Assembly: GCA_046329055.1 (NCBI GenBank)
Contig: JAXLVK010000045.1
Span: forward strand, 1 to 51,092
Source of the DNA: JADKCL01 sp046329055
Lineage (GTDB): Bacteria; Bacteroidota; Bacteroidia; J057; JADKCL01
Direction: 5' to 3'
DNA: 51,092 nt
Position numbers and translations under genes: made by a program. Of this stretch, positions 39,652-48,335 are shown one piece after another. Below the pieces are notes generated by a model, which saw nothing but the letters and a program-made list of their open reading frames with translations, was not told the DNA's origin and did no database searches. The number at the start of each line of letters is the position of its first letter. The first letter of the stretch is position 1.

Positions 39652-40020
39652 ATGAATCCAATTGATCAATACATCGCAGGATTTGAAGGGGAGGTCCGCA
39701 CCAAGCTGGAAGAAATTCGGGCCATCATTCGCGCAGCGGCGCCCGATGCTGAGGAGGTGATCAGCTACCAAATGCCGGCTTACAAGCAAGGCGGGGTCCT
39801 CGTGTACTTCGCGGGCTATGCCAAGCATGTCGGTTTTTACCCTACCGGATCGGGGATCGCGGCATTTGAGCAGCGGTTTTCCCCTTACAAATGGTCCAAG
39901 GGCGCCGTTCAGTTCCCGCTGGATCAACCCCTTCCTGCCGAACTGATCACGGAAATCGTGCATTATCGGCTCCAGGAAACCGCCATCAAGGCCCTCACGA
40001 AATCCAAGAAATCGAAATAG
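39652..40020 (+). CDS. DUF1801 protein (second copy type)
   Basis: A 122-residue protein starting at ATG 39652. It shows EVRTKLEEIRAIIRAAAPDAEE, ISYQMPAYKQGGVLVYFAGYAKHVGFYP and the helix ITEIVHYRLQE, the common DUF1801/YdhG form (iron-chaperone-like annotation in databases). It is shorter than and only distantly similar to the DUF1801 protein at 36039-36488. The ORF frame opens 60 bp earlier, but that part is not conserved-looking. It precedes the methyltransferase gene by 4 bp. Confidence 0.9.
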   Translation: MNPIDQYIAGFEGEVRTKLEEIRAIIRAAAPDAEEVISYQMPAYKQGGVLVYFAGYAKHVGFYPTGSGIAAFEQRFSPYKWSKGAVQFPLDQPLPAELITEIVHYRLQETAIKALTKSKKSK

Positions 40021-40024
40021 ACCC

Positions 40025-40681
40025 ATGCGTCCTGACGATCGCCATCCGGAATCCGATCAAAACCGTCTCGCCGTGGAAGCCTTTGACCTTCGTGCAATGG
40101 TTTACCAGGAACGGTTCATGGATGTATCGAGCTATGCCGCCTCCTTGAATGCATTTTGCGATGGGATCCCGAATCCGCAAGCTCATATCCTGGAACTCGC
40201 ATGTGGCCCCGGCAATGTCACGAAATACCTCCTCGACCGTCGCCCGGGTTGGAGGATCATTGCCACTGACCTTGCCCCCACGATGGTGCAACTCGCCCAA
40301 GCCAACAACCCCACTGCTGACTGCCGGGTCATGGATGCGCGTGACTTGGGAGCAATTCAAGATCGATTCGATGGCGTGATGGTGGGCTTTGGACTGCCGT
40401 ATTTCACCTTGCTCGAGGCCAAGCAAATGATCCAGGACGCTGCAAGGCTGCTGCTCCCCGGCGGCCTGATTTACCTGAGCTCGATGGAAGACGACCCCTC
40501 TCGCTCGGGCATCATGACCAATTCCTATGGCGATCAGGTTTTCATGAATTACCATTTGGGAGCGGACTTGCTTGCCATTCTGCGCGAGATGGGATTCTCC
40601 GTGACCTATCTCCACCGGCAGGATTTCCTCCGGCCTGATGGCTCCAAATGGCACGACCTCCTGATCGTCGCCCAGCTATGA
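40025..40681 (+). CDS. Class I SAM-dependent methyltransferase
   Basis: A 218-residue Rossmann methyltransferase. Motif I is ILELACGPGNVTKYL (about 55-69), the acidic end of strand 2 is IATDLAPTM, and VMDARDLG and the GFGLPYF region (motif IV) follow. The pattern matches small Bacteroidota methyltransferases of the Methyltransf_25 type. It overlaps none but follows DUF1801 by 4 bp, so the two are probably co-transcribed. The acceptor substrate is unknown. Confidence 0.9.
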   Translation: MRPDDRHPESDQNRLAVEAFDLRAMVYQERFMDVSSYAASLNAFCDGIPNPQAHILELACGPGNVTKYLLDRRPGWRIIATDLAPTMVQLAQANNPTADCRVMDARDLGAIQDRFDGVMVGFGLPYFTLLEAKQMIQDAARLLLPGGLIYLSSMEDDPSRSGIMTNSYGDQVFMNYHLGADLLAILREMGFSVTYLHRQDFLRPDGSKWHDLLIVAQL

Positions 40682-40743
40682 CCAGTTGGAATAGCCCGCG
40701 TACTGCACTGGACAATTTCTCCAGTGATTCGGCGTTGAGGCAT

Positions 40744-40751
40744 TAGATTTG
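40744..40751 (+). promoter_or_regulatory. -7 element before the SDR gene
   Basis: TAGATTTG matches TAnnTTTG and lies 17 bp upstream of the ATG at 40769. The spacing to the nearest TTTC is too long for a good -33 element. Confidence 0.45.
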
Positions 40752-40768
40752 ACTTGCCCACGCAACCC

Positions 40769-41620
40769 ATGGCCCAAGGATACCGATTGATCGAGCATTT
40801 CCTGTTTCCGCCAACATCGTTTCGGATGGAGCGCCTGCGCGCGGCGGTTGGGGGGAAATCGATCCTCCTCACTGGCGCGAGTTATGGTATCGGAGAGACG
40901 CTTGCCATGCGATTGGGGGAGGCGGGTGCGCGGCTGATCTTGGTGGGGCGGACGGAGGAAAAGCTTTTGGAGGTACAGCTTGCGATCCAAGCTGTGGGAG
41001 GGGAGGCAGAGATCTTTGTGGCGGATTTGCGGGACACAGCAGCCGTTGAAAGCCTGATTGCCTTCATTCGTTCGCGTCCACAGGGCCTCGACATCTTCGT
41101 GAACAATGCGGGCAAATCCATCCGTCGATCCATTTTCGACTCATTGGATCGGCTGCATGATTTTGAGCGCACCATGGCATTGAATTACCATGCGCCAGTG
41201 CAGCTTTGTCTTGGGTTGATGCCGCTCTTGGTCGCTTCCCGAGGTCAAATCATCAACATTTCCGCCCTCAACGTCCTGCTCGCTCCCGCCCCGAAATGGG
41301 CCGCCTACCAAGCCTCCAAGACGGCATTTGACCAATGGCTGCGCAGTGTCGGGCCGGAGGTCTGGGCCAAGGGCGTCTCCACCTGCAGCATTTACCTGCC
41401 GCTTGTCCGCACCAGGATGATCGAGCCAACCGAGCAATACAAAAACGCCCCTGCCATGTCCACGGAGCATGTCGCACGCATCGTGGGCAAGTGCATCTAC
41501 AAACGGCGGAGGCGACACAAACCCTGGTGGCTGATCTTCCCTGAATTGGGTTCGGTGATGGGGCGGCGACTCTGGGAGCGGATCAGTTTGCGCAAAATTC
41601 AGCGTTCGTCGGATGTTTAA
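40769..41620 (+). CDS. Short-chain dehydrogenase/reductase
   Basis: A 283-residue SDR. The NAD(P)-binding motif is TGASYGIGE (about 34-42), followed by NNAG, and the active site has the serine of INISA plus YQASK. The N terminus carries about 30 extra residues before the Rossmann motif, and the C-terminal tail is very basic (KRRRRHKPWW), which could touch a membrane. It overlaps the next gene, an acyl-CoA synthetase, by 8 bp. The paired genes suggest that a fatty acid is activated and a related carbonyl or alcohol intermediate is oxidised or reduced; this is inference. Confidence 0.9.
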   Translation: MAQGYRLIEHFLFPPTSFRMERLRAAVGGKSILLTGASYGIGETLAMRLGEAGARLILVGRTEEKLLEVQLAIQAVGGEAEIFVADLRDTAAVESLIAFIRSRPQGLDIFVNNAGKSIRRSIFDSLDRLHDFERTMALNYHAPVQLCLGLMPLLVASRGQIINISALNVLLAPAPKWAAYQASKTAFDQWLRSVGPEVWAKGVSTCSIYLPLVRTRMIEPTEQYKNAPAMSTEHVARIVGKCIYKRRRRHKPWWLIFPELGSVMGRRLWERISLRKIQRSSDV

Positions 41621-43130
41621 GCTGCTGCGGAAACTCTGGAAAGTCGGGTTGCTGAAGCCTCGCGGGCTATGGCGACTATGGGCTGCATCGCGGCAGGAAG
41701 GCGTGAACTTGATGGCCGTCCTGAACTATGCCAGTAGGCAATACGGGCAAAGGACGGCCTTGCATTGTGGGGAGGTGGCGATTTCGTTCGCGGACCTGCA
41801 TCGGACGAGTCGGCATTTGGCAGTTGGGTTGGCGGAGAGTCATGGCCTGCAACCAGGTCAGACCGGGATTCTGTGCAGGAACCACATCGCTTGCACGCAG
41901 GCGATTGCTGCATGTGCCCGGCTCGGCGTCCACGTTCTGCTGCTCAATGTGGAGATGGCAGCTCCGCAGTTGCAAGCGATCCTTGCGCAGCAGCGGCTGT
42001 CCCTGCTCATTCATGATCCTGAGCGGGAGGCGGATGTTGTGGGATACGCTCCCTGTTTGTCGGTGAATGGGACCGCGTCTATGCAGGAATTGTTGGCTGC
42101 CCCGGCATTGGATTCGAAATTGCCGAAATGCAAGGCTGGACGGATCGTCCTCCTCACAGGCGGCACAAGCGGCCGTGCAAAAACCGCAGGGCGCAAACCT
42201 TCCATCGCGCAGTTGCTGTATCCGGCCATGGCGATGCTGCTGGATGTCGAAGTGGATCGGTTCCGTTCGGTTTATGTGGCGACGCCGCTTTACCATGGTT
42301 ATGGGCTTTCCGCCTTCATGATTGCTGCGTTTTTGGGGCTGGAGATGCACTTTCTGCCGCGATTCTCTGCCAAGGACGCTTGCGAACTGATCGCCCGGCA
42401 CCGGGTTGAGGGGGCGACGCTTGTGCCATTGATGCTCCAACGGATGTTGCGCCACGATGCACAGGCCATTCATTCATTGAAATGTATTCTGTCAGGTGGG
42501 GCGCCGCTTTCCCAGGAATTGGCAGCTGAGGCTAGGGCAAATCTGGGCGAGGTGCTGTTCAACCTCTATGGGACCTCCGAATCGGGCTTTTCGATCTTGG
42601 CGAAGCCTGCTGATCTGGTCGCCCATCCAGGAACGATCGGGCGGCCGATTCGAGGCGTGCGGGTGAAGTTGGCGCCGAGAGATGAGGCGGATGTTGCGGC
42701 GGGCAATGTGGGAATTTTGCATCTCAGAACCCATATCGCGATGGAAAGCAAAGACCCGTGGCTGTCAACGGGCGATGTCTGCCGGAAGGATGCGGATGGC
42801 CTGCTCTACCTCCTCGGGCGAGGCGACCAAATGATTGTTTCAGGCGGAGAGAACGTCTTCCCAGCCGATGTCGAGGCTGTTTTGTTACGCCATCCCGATG
42901 TCCAGGAAGCTGCGGTTCTTGCCGTGGAGGATGCCGAATTTGGCCATCGGCTCTGGGCCTTCTTGGTTCTGCGGACAGGGGTAGAACCAAGCCAAGAGGT
43001 GATCCGTCAATGGCTCTCAACCCACCTCGCCCGCTATCAGATGCCAGCCCAGATTCATTTCATCGACGCCCTGCCGATGCTGGAAACCGGAAAGGTTTCG
43101 AGGGTGAGGTTGATGGAGATGGTGGTGTAA
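41613..43130 (+). CDS. AMP-binding acyl-CoA synthetase/ligase
   Basis: A 505-residue adenylate-forming enzyme. The P-loop region reads LLTGGTSGRAKTAG (A3). The YGTSESG (A5), STGDVCRKDADG (A7) and GRGDQMIVSGGENVFP (A8) motifs and the final catalytic lysine in LPMLETGKVSR (A10) are all present, so it is probably active. It lacks about 60-100 residues compared with long-chain ligases, in line with compact Bacteroidota and mycobacterial FadD-type proteins. Its start overlaps the SDR stop by 8 bp. The natural acid substrate is unknown, and no polyketide or peptide synthase module is nearby. Confidence 0.92.
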   Translation: MFKLLRKLWKVGLLKPRGLWRLWAASRQEGVNLMAVLNYASRQYGQRTALHCGEVAISFADLHRTSRHLAVGLAESHGLQPGQTGILCRNHIACTQAIAACARLGVHVLLLNVEMAAPQLQAILAQQRLSLLIHDPEREADVVGYAPCLSVNGTASMQELLAAPALDSKLPKCKAGRIVLLTGGTSGRAKTAGRKPSIAQLLYPAMAMLLDVEVDRFRSVYVATPLYHGYGLSAFMIAAFLGLEMHFLPRFSAKDACELIARHRVEGATLVPLMLQRMLRHDAQAIHSLKCILSGGAPLSQELAAEARANLGEVLFNLYGTSESGFSILAKPADLVAHPGTIGRPIRGVRVKLAPRDEADVAAGNVGILHLRTHIAMESKDPWLSTGDVCRKDADGLLYLLGRGDQMIVSGGENVFPADVEAVLLRHPDVQEAAVLAVEDAEFGHRLWAFLVLRTGVEPSQEVIRQWLSTHLARYQMPAQIHFIDALPMLETGKVSRVRLMEMVV

Positions 43131-43133
43131 GGC

Positions 43134-44435
43134 CTATTGAATCGTAAGGGCGTATTCTTCGGCTTGGTTCAAGATGCTGATCTTCTGTACGAGTCGCACC
43201 ACATAACCTGCGAATTGGACATTCCGGTCGCCGCTTGCAAGTTTGAAGCTGCTTACCACGTTCTTGATCGTATTTTTCTGATCGGTGCTCAACTCGTCGA
43301 TCACCAACATCACTCGCAGATTCGTGCGAAATGCCTCAATCAGCATTTTTTCAAGCTCTCTGTCAATGGCCCGCTCCTGAATGGTGGGATTGAGTTGTCG
43401 GACCCACCCGATGCACCTTTTGGTAAGGCCGTCTCTGCTGTTGATGTAATCAATGATTTTGTCAACCCAGACATTGACAGTCTTGGTTCGCGTTTGTTCG
43501 TCGGTGATAATGGAAAAGGCCGAGGCAAATCGCATCAACTGAGGGATGATTACACTATTGAGATAGACAGATTTGTCGGAGTCTCTTTGTTTTTGCTGGC
43601 CATAGCATTCGTATTCGATGAGGTTGATGCGAAAGGGGTGCTTACCGTGTGCGTCGAACTCAATCAACAGGCCGTCAGGAATCGTACGGATGCCTGTGAC
43701 TATGCTTCCGTCCTTGCGTGGCCCCTCGGTCTTGAAAATCCGGTTTTCAGGAATGAGCAGGGTTGTTTCCTCCTGAAATTGCGAGAACAAGTGGTAGAAA
43801 TTCCTGTTTACGAGGCTCTCCAATCCTCGAATCTTGTCTGTTTCATTTGAAAACTGGACCGTCTGAAATGTCGCCATGATGGAAATCTTGGCATCTGGGA
43901 CCTCTTTGAGCGCCTTCTCGAACTCTTGTTCGTCTTCCACGATGGTCTCTTCTTGCTGCTCGCTTGGGCCTGCACTTGCCTCTTCAGCCGTATCCGTCCC
44001 CGGATCAGTGGTGCCTTCCAGGTCTCCAAAGTCCTCGATCTTGGCCAAATGAGGCTGCTTTCCTTGCGAGAATGCCAAGTCCAAGACCTTGGTCACTGCG
44101 GCATCTTTGATAGGCTTGACTCCCTGTACATACTTGAGAGGCCAATACGGCCCACCCACCGTTGCCAGGATGCTGAGGTCAAATGGGGTGCAATACTCGA
44201 CCTCCCGGATAGTCAGCGCATTCACATAGTTGTCTGCATCCGCCCAAGGCTTGTGGTCTGTGGGAGTGTCCAATTTGAAGCGTGCCCCGCAGAGGCTCTT
44301 TTTGCCCACCTTAACTGCCAAATACACCAAGTCGCCTGTCTGTGGGCCGCGGTTGACAAACCCAGCAACTTGGTCTTTCAGGCAGAGATAGTAGTTTTCA
44401 AGCGATTGGGAACAATGGGAAATCCGAACAGACAT
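43134..44435 (-). CDS. Unknown protein with a nuclease-like pattern
   Basis: A 433-residue protein with no recognised family. The N-terminal part (to about residue 110) is a beta-rich module: GDLVYLAVKVGKKSLCGARF, then GGPYWPLKYVQG. A low-complexity acidic linker (about 130-180) follows. The C-terminal part carries RTIPDGLLIEF and RINLIEYECYG, which resemble the PD and ExE/ExK positions of PD-(D/E)XK nucleases. The canonical lysine is not evident. By eye the base composition is lower in GC (about 40-50% in several lines) than its neighbours, suggesting transfer. It is alone in its direction and convergent with the ligase gene. Function unknown. Confidence 0.6.
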   Translation of the reverse strand: MSVRISHCSQSLENYYLCLKDQVAGFVNRGPQTGDLVYLAVKVGKKSLCGARFKLDTPTDHKPWADADNYVNALTIREVEYCTPFDLSILATVGGPYWPLKYVQGVKPIKDAAVTKVLDLAFSQGKQPHLAKIEDFGDLEGTTDPGTDTAEEASAGPSEQQEETIVEDEQEFEKALKEVPDAKISIMATFQTVQFSNETDKIRGLESLVNRNFYHLFSQFQEETTLLIPENRIFKTEGPRKDGSIVTGIRTIPDGLLIEFDAHGKHPFRINLIEYECYGQQKQRDSDKSVYLNSVIIPQLMRFASAFSIITDEQTRTKTVNVWVDKIIDYINSRDGLTKRCIGWVRQLNPTIQERAIDRELEKMLIEAFRTNLRVMLVIDELSTDQKNTIKNVVSSFKLASGDRNVQFAGYVVRLVQKISILNQAEEYALTIQ

Positions 44436-44554
44436 GATTGACTAATATGAGACGGCTGCGTTGCCACCTGTGCGGACGTTGCGGCAGGTTTAGGTCAAAG
44501 CAATGTCGAAAATTAGTAAGCCCGATAGTCGGAGTCAATAGCTTGGCCCCCGAT

Positions 44555-44980
44555 TCAAGCCACCCGAGTAGTCCTGAGCGTCCACCACCCGCATCCCAGC
44601 AATCCAAATCCGATGGAGAGCATGATGGCGTGCAGGGCGTTGAAGTCGCGGACCATCAGCATTTGAACGAGGATCCAGCCGCCGAGCATCACGCCTTGAA
44701 AGATGGTCAACCATGCGTAAGGACCGCGGCGAAGGATGACCAGGGTTCCTGTGACCACGTTCAGCAATCCATTCACTGTGAACAGGACCAGGCCGGGGAT
44801 CAAGAAGCTGGTGAATGGCGAGTGCGCAAGGTAGCTTTGGTCCATCCCGATGCCTTCTCCAGTGGGGTCGGCGATGAACATCGCCCCAGCGATGAGGGCG
44901 TTCAATCCAGTGAAGTAGGTCAGGACGACCGATAGGATCCGGGGGAGGCGCGAACGTTTTTCCATTGCTTGGTGATCCAT
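44555..44980 (-). CDS. Membrane protein with four transmembrane helices
   Basis: A protein of about 141 residues with four hydrophobic segments (ILSVVLTYFTGLNALIAGAMF, FLIPGLVLFTVNGLLNVVTG, LTIFQGVMLGGWILVQM and LHAIMLSIGFGLLGCGWW). ATG at 44980 and ATG at 44965 are both possible starts. The pattern fits small Bacteroidota integral membrane proteins of unknown role. Next to it is an SRPBCC gene in the same direction, 133 bp away. Function unknown. Confidence 0.7.
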   Translation of the reverse strand: MDHQAMEKRSRLPRILSVVLTYFTGLNALIAGAMFIADPTGEGIGMDQSYLAHSPFTSFLIPGLVLFTVNGLLNVVTGTLVILRRGPYAWLTIFQGVMLGGWILVQMLMVRDFNALHAIMLSIGFGLLGCGWWTLRTTRVA

Positions 44981-45113
44981 TTCAAAAGGCAAGAAACATC
45001 ACCAAATTATGGGTTTCGGATTGTCGCCATCAATTCTGCCCAGGATCATCCCGAGGCCGGAAAATCCATGACGAATGTTAGGCGATCAGGTCGCGCCGGC
45101 GTTGATTTCGGCT

Positions 45114-45560
45114 TCACGCCGAGACGGGAGAGGATTCCGCCATGTCCTTCAAGCGGACCATCGCTCCCCGCCAATAGAAATTCAAGTGGTGGAAAATGGT
45201 CTCCGTCGGGAAGCCCTCAATGGTCAGGCAGAGGTCGGTTTCCTGCCCCGACTCCTTCAATTGGAAGGTGAGGGTCGTGTAGCTGCTGGGCACATCCGGC
45301 AAGCGCGAAATCGAATCCTTGTAGGTGTATTGAAGCCGCCGCTTCGGGTCAAAATCCAACACTTTGCCCGTGTTTTCGAACTGGGCTATGTGGAAGGCCC
45401 GCAACACAAATCGGCCACCTATCGTCCAGTCGGTTTCGAGGTGGATGTCCAGCTCCTGGCCCATCCAATGGCTGATTTTCTCCGGGCAGGTCAGGTGATC
45501 CCATACCACGGCAGCGGGCACGGCAAATGAGGCTGTGAGTTTGATCGGAGACGCAATCAT
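45114..45560 (-). CDS. SRPBCC-family protein (AHSA1-like)
   Basis: A 148-residue protein. IKLTASFAVPAAVVWDHLTCPEKISHWMGQ is the first strand and helix of the SRPBCC fold, and the C-terminal helix lies in HHLNFYWRGAMVRLKD. These proteins are ligand-binding or chaperone-linked. Its start overlaps the stop of the upstream membrane protein by 4 bp (ATGA). It is the second SRPBCC gene in the window; the other (34248-34691) is only distantly similar. Confidence 0.9.
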   Translation of the reverse strand: MIASPIKLTASFAVPAAVVWDHLTCPEKISHWMGQELDIHLETDWTIGGRFVLRAFHIAQFENTGKVLDFDPKRRLQYTYKDSISRLPDVPSSYTTLTFQLKESGQETDLCLTIEGFPTETIFHHLNFYWRGAMVRLKDMAESSPVSA

Positions 45561-45880
45561 TGTGGATTCTCAGGCAAATTTTGGCTTTGTTCCGGGTCTG
45601 GAGGCGTGGCCTTGAAGATCACTTCTTCAACAAAATGCAGGATGCTCACCAATGGCAGTCCCAACATAGGAAAACCCAGCATTGGCCCGAGCATTGGGTT
45701 TCCGCAAGGCATGTTGCTCGGGATCATGTTCTGAATGTAAATCTCTGGCAGAGCCCAAACCGCAGCTGCTACGGACAGTGTGGTAACTGTGATCTTGAAC
45801 GGATGCCACTTCATCCGCCGGACGAGCAGATAGCCCAGCACCTGAAGAATCAACAACCCGAAGACCAAGTAAAAAGCCAT
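45557..45880 (-). CDS. Small membrane protein
   Basis: A 107-residue protein with two or three hydrophobic segments (YLVFGLLILQVLGYLLV, ITVTTLSVAAAVWALPEIY and the Met/Pro/Gly/Leu-rich MLGPMLGFPMLGLPLVSIL). The third region has a short PMLG repeat. It ends with a polar tail (PPDPEQSQNLPENPQ). It is translationally coupled to the SRPBCC gene. No named family. Confidence 0.7.
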   Translation of the reverse strand: MAFYLVFGLLILQVLGYLLVRRMKWHPFKITVTTLSVAAAVWALPEIYIQNMIPSNMPCGNPMLGPMLGFPMLGLPLVSILHFVEEVIFKATPPDPEQSQNLPENPQ

Positions 45881-45911
45881 GGGGGTTGACGACGCCCCAA
45901 TTCCAGATGTT

Positions 45912-45945
45912 GCGCGGCCCGGTGGGATGCCCCGCGGGGCCGCGC
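45912..45945. terminator. GC-rich hairpin after the T9SS-domain gene
   Basis: GCGCGGCCC (45912-45920) pairs with GGGCCGCGC (45937-45945), a 9-bp perfect stem in the 88-bp gap. No T-tract follows on the minus strand, so termination is not certain. Confidence 0.5.
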
Positions 45946-45968
45946 CGAATCCTTTCAGGATGAATGAA

Positions 45969-46982
45969 TCAATGGGCCACTTGAAGGCGTTGAACGACTT
46001 GTTTCATCCCGTCAGGTGTTACCTTGACCAAGTAGAGGCCGGATGGCAACTCGCTCAAATCAAGCTCCATGTTGCCCGTCCCGAGCGCAATTCCATGAAT
46101 TGACCGGATGGATCTGCCGGCAATGTCGAGCAACTCAAGGTCCAAGACGGTTCCAGTCGGCAGTTCCACGTTGACGGAAGTGGCATTGGAAGCGGGATTG
46201 GGGGAAAGGCTCAGCTCAAATGGAGCTTGTTGCGCTGAAATGCCGACAGCCCCGAAATCCGCATAGGTGGCGTTTGCAGCGATTTGTGTTCCGTTGTTGG
46301 ACAATTGAAAGGTGGTTGCGATGGCGGTATGGTAGCCGTCCTTGTACCAGATGTATTCATCATTGTGAATCGTGGTGACAAAGGGAAATCCGAAGTTGGT
46401 GGAATCTTGGTAATCCTCCACGTAGTGTAAACGCAGGACGTTCGAATAAGTGCCGCCAGGGGTGATCAGGGTACCGTAGCCGTCCGCTGTCGCCGTGACG
46501 GACCCGCGCCGATGGTAGGTGTATCCTCCATTGGTATAGACCGCTGAGAACTGATCGGTGAAATTATTGCCCATGGTCATGGGGAACCTGATGAAGTCTT
46601 CGCCATCGGTGTGAGGGATCAGGGTGCCCGATGCTGGCACGTACGCCCCCCAGTTGATGAGGGCAGACGAATTCGCCTCCAGATAGCGATCGCCTGCTGC
46701 GGATTGGCAAACGACTGTGGCAGAGGGAAAACTGCTGCCTTGGGAGGTGGAGCTTGGGCTTGCACAGGTGTTGGCCACCGCGGGAGAACCTGCAAGCGAG
46801 GTGAAGTCCCATGTCTGATTCGCCCCGGAGGACCCCGGATTCACGTATGAGCCAGTGTATGTAGTGAATACGTCACCAATCTGGGTATTACAACCGTTCG
46901 CGGTGAGTGTGGGTTGTGCAAGGGCGACACCCCATGAAAGGGTTGCTCCTGCCAGGGCAAATGCGCGTAGAATGTTTCTCAT
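45969..46982 (-). CDS. Secreted protein with type IX sorting domain
   Basis: A 337-residue protein with a signal peptide (ending VALAQ). The N-terminal part is beta-rich and Ser/Thr/Gly/Ala-rich. The C-terminal sorting domain reads FELSLSPNPASNATSVNVEL, LDLELLDIAGRSIRS and LPSGLYLVKVTPDG, and ends RLQVAH. It is therefore likely to be exported through the T9SS and attached to the surface or released. The mature part has no recognised enzyme motif. It is followed by a GC-rich hairpin. Confidence 0.9.
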   Translation of the reverse strand: MRNILRAFALAGATLSWGVALAQPTLTANGCNTQIGDVFTTYTGSYVNPGSSGANQTWDFTSLAGSPAVANTCASPSSTSQGSSFPSATVVCQSAAGDRYLEANSSALINWGAYVPASGTLIPHTDGEDFIRFPMTMGNNFTDQFSAVYTNGGYTYHRRGSVTATADGYGTLITPGGTYSNVLRLHYVEDYQDSTNFGFPFVTTIHNDEYIWYKDGYHTAIATTFQLSNNGTQIAANATYADFGAVGISAQQAPFELSLSPNPASNATSVNVELPTGTVLDLELLDIAGRSIRSIHGIALGTGNMELDLSELPSGLYLVKVTPDGMKQVVQRLQVAH

Positions 46983-47172
46983 CTTCTATTTGATTCAGTT
47001 TGAGGTGACAAGTCAAAAGCGGACTACAGGAATTCGGCTGTTGTTTCTAATGCGTTTCAGCGATCACCGTTTGAAATTGGCAAGGTCCACGCATGAAATG
47101 GCATCGATCATTGCTATCGTCCAAGATCAAATATATCGAGCGTTCGCCCAAAAATCAATCCCTCGATTCCTC

Positions 47173-47180
47173 TATCTTCG
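47173..47180 (+). promoter_or_regulatory. -7-like element before the FtcD gene
   Basis: TATCTTCG differs by one base from TAnnTTTG and lies 21 bp upstream of the ATG at 47202. The 219-bp gap before it contains no gene. Confidence 0.35.
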
Positions 47181-47201
47181 CGCCACCAATTTGGAATCGA
47201 C

Positions 47202-48308
47202 ATGAAGCAGCTCATCGAGTGCGTGCCCAACTTCAGCGAGGGCCGCGACAAAGCCAAGATCAAGGCCATCACCGACGCCATCGAGTCCGTGGAGGGAGTT
47301 TCCCTGCTGGACGTGGACATGGGCGCCTCCACCAACCGCACGGTCGTGACCCTCGTGGGTGAGCCGGCGGCCGTGGTCGAGGCGGCATTTCGCGGGATCG
47401 CCAAAGCAGCGGAGGTGATCGACATGCGCGGGCACAAGGGGGCGCATCCCCGCATGGGCGCGACCGACGTGACCCCGTTGATTCCGATTTCGGGCATTTC
47501 ATTTGAAGAATGCGTGGAATGGGCGCGGAAACTCGGCCAAAGGGTAGGAGAGGAGCTGGGCATTCCGGTTTACCTCTACGAAAAGGCCGCGTCCCGTCCT
47601 GAGCGCAAGAACCTCGCAACCATCCGCGCCGGGGAATACGAGGGCTTCGCCGCTAAAATCCTGCAGCCCGAGTGGAAGCCCGACTTTGGCCCGCAAGCCT
47701 TCAATGCCACCGCCGGACAGAGCGTGATCGGTGTCCGCGACTTCCTCATCGCCTACAATGCCAACCTGAACACCACGAGCGTCCGCCGGGCGAATTCAGT
47801 GGCATTTGACGTGCGCGAAAACGGCCGGGTCAAGACCGAGGACGGCACCCCGAACGGCAAGAAAGTGCTCGATGAAAACGGCGAGGAAGTCCGCATCCCC
47901 GGCATGTTGAAGTCCGTGAAGGCGATCGGATGGATGGTCGAAGAATACGGCATCGCGCAGGTGAGCATGAACCTCACGGACATCAGCATCACGCCGCTCC
48001 ATGCCGCATTTGACGCGTGCTGCGAAAGCTCGACCAAGCGCGGCTTGAGGGTGACTGGCAGCGAGATTGCGGGATTGGTGCCGCTGAATGCCATGTTGGA
48101 CGCTGGAAGGCACTATTTGAAGCGGCAGGGCGTCAGCGAAGGCGTGAGCGAAGAGGAATCGGTCCGCATCGCCATCAAATCCATGGGTTTGGATGAACTC
48201 TACCCTTCAATCCTGGGCGACAAAATCATCGAATACCGCATCGCGGACGAGCAGGCGCGCAAGCTTGTGCACATGAACCTGCGGCAATTCTGGGCAACGA
48301 GACGCTGA
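47202..48308 (+). CDS. ftcD: Glutamate formimidoyltransferase domain of FtcD (frame broken at the end)
   Basis: The 368 residues cover the formimidoyltransferase part of FtcD: QLIECVPNFSEGRD at the N terminus, DMRGHKGAHPRMGATDV, PVYLYEKAA and IGWMVEEYGIAQVSMNL. FtcD moves the formimino group from N-formiminoglutamate to tetrahydrofolate in histidine breakdown; the fused form in Bacteroidota then deaminates it. The reading frame ends at TGA 48308 just inside the linker. Three apparent single-base losses near 48290, 48326 and 48333 would restore a continuous protein of about 560 residues. See the next entry for the second domain. No other hut gene is next to it. Confidence 0.9.
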   Translation: MKQLIECVPNFSEGRDKAKIKAITDAIESVEGVSLLDVDMGASTNRTVVTLVGEPAAVVEAAFRGIAKAAEVIDMRGHKGAHPRMGATDVTPLIPISGISFEECVEWARKLGQRVGEELGIPVYLYEKAASRPERKNLATIRAGEYEGFAAKILQPEWKPDFGPQAFNATAGQSVIGVRDFLIAYNANLNTTSVRRANSVAFDVRENGRVKTEDGTPNGKKVLDENGEEVRIPGMLKSVKAIGWMVEEYGIAQVSMNLTDISITPLHAAFDACCESSTKRGLRVTGSEIAGLVPLNAMLDAGRHYLKRQGVSEGVSEEESVRIAIKSMGLDELYPSILGDKIIEYRIADEQARKLVHMNLRQFWATRR

Positions 48309-48335
48309 GCGACTCGCCCGCACCCGTGGAGGCCC

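Noticed and set aside
41613..43130. Non-ribosomal peptide or polyketide loading enzyme
   Set aside because: No carrier-protein or condensation/ketosynthase domain is encoded nearby; a plain acyl-CoA synthetase fits better.
45620..45730. Short PMLG-type repeat in the small membrane protein as a possible microsatellite
   Set aside because: The codons differ between units and the repeat is only three units long, so it fits a coding low-complexity segment.
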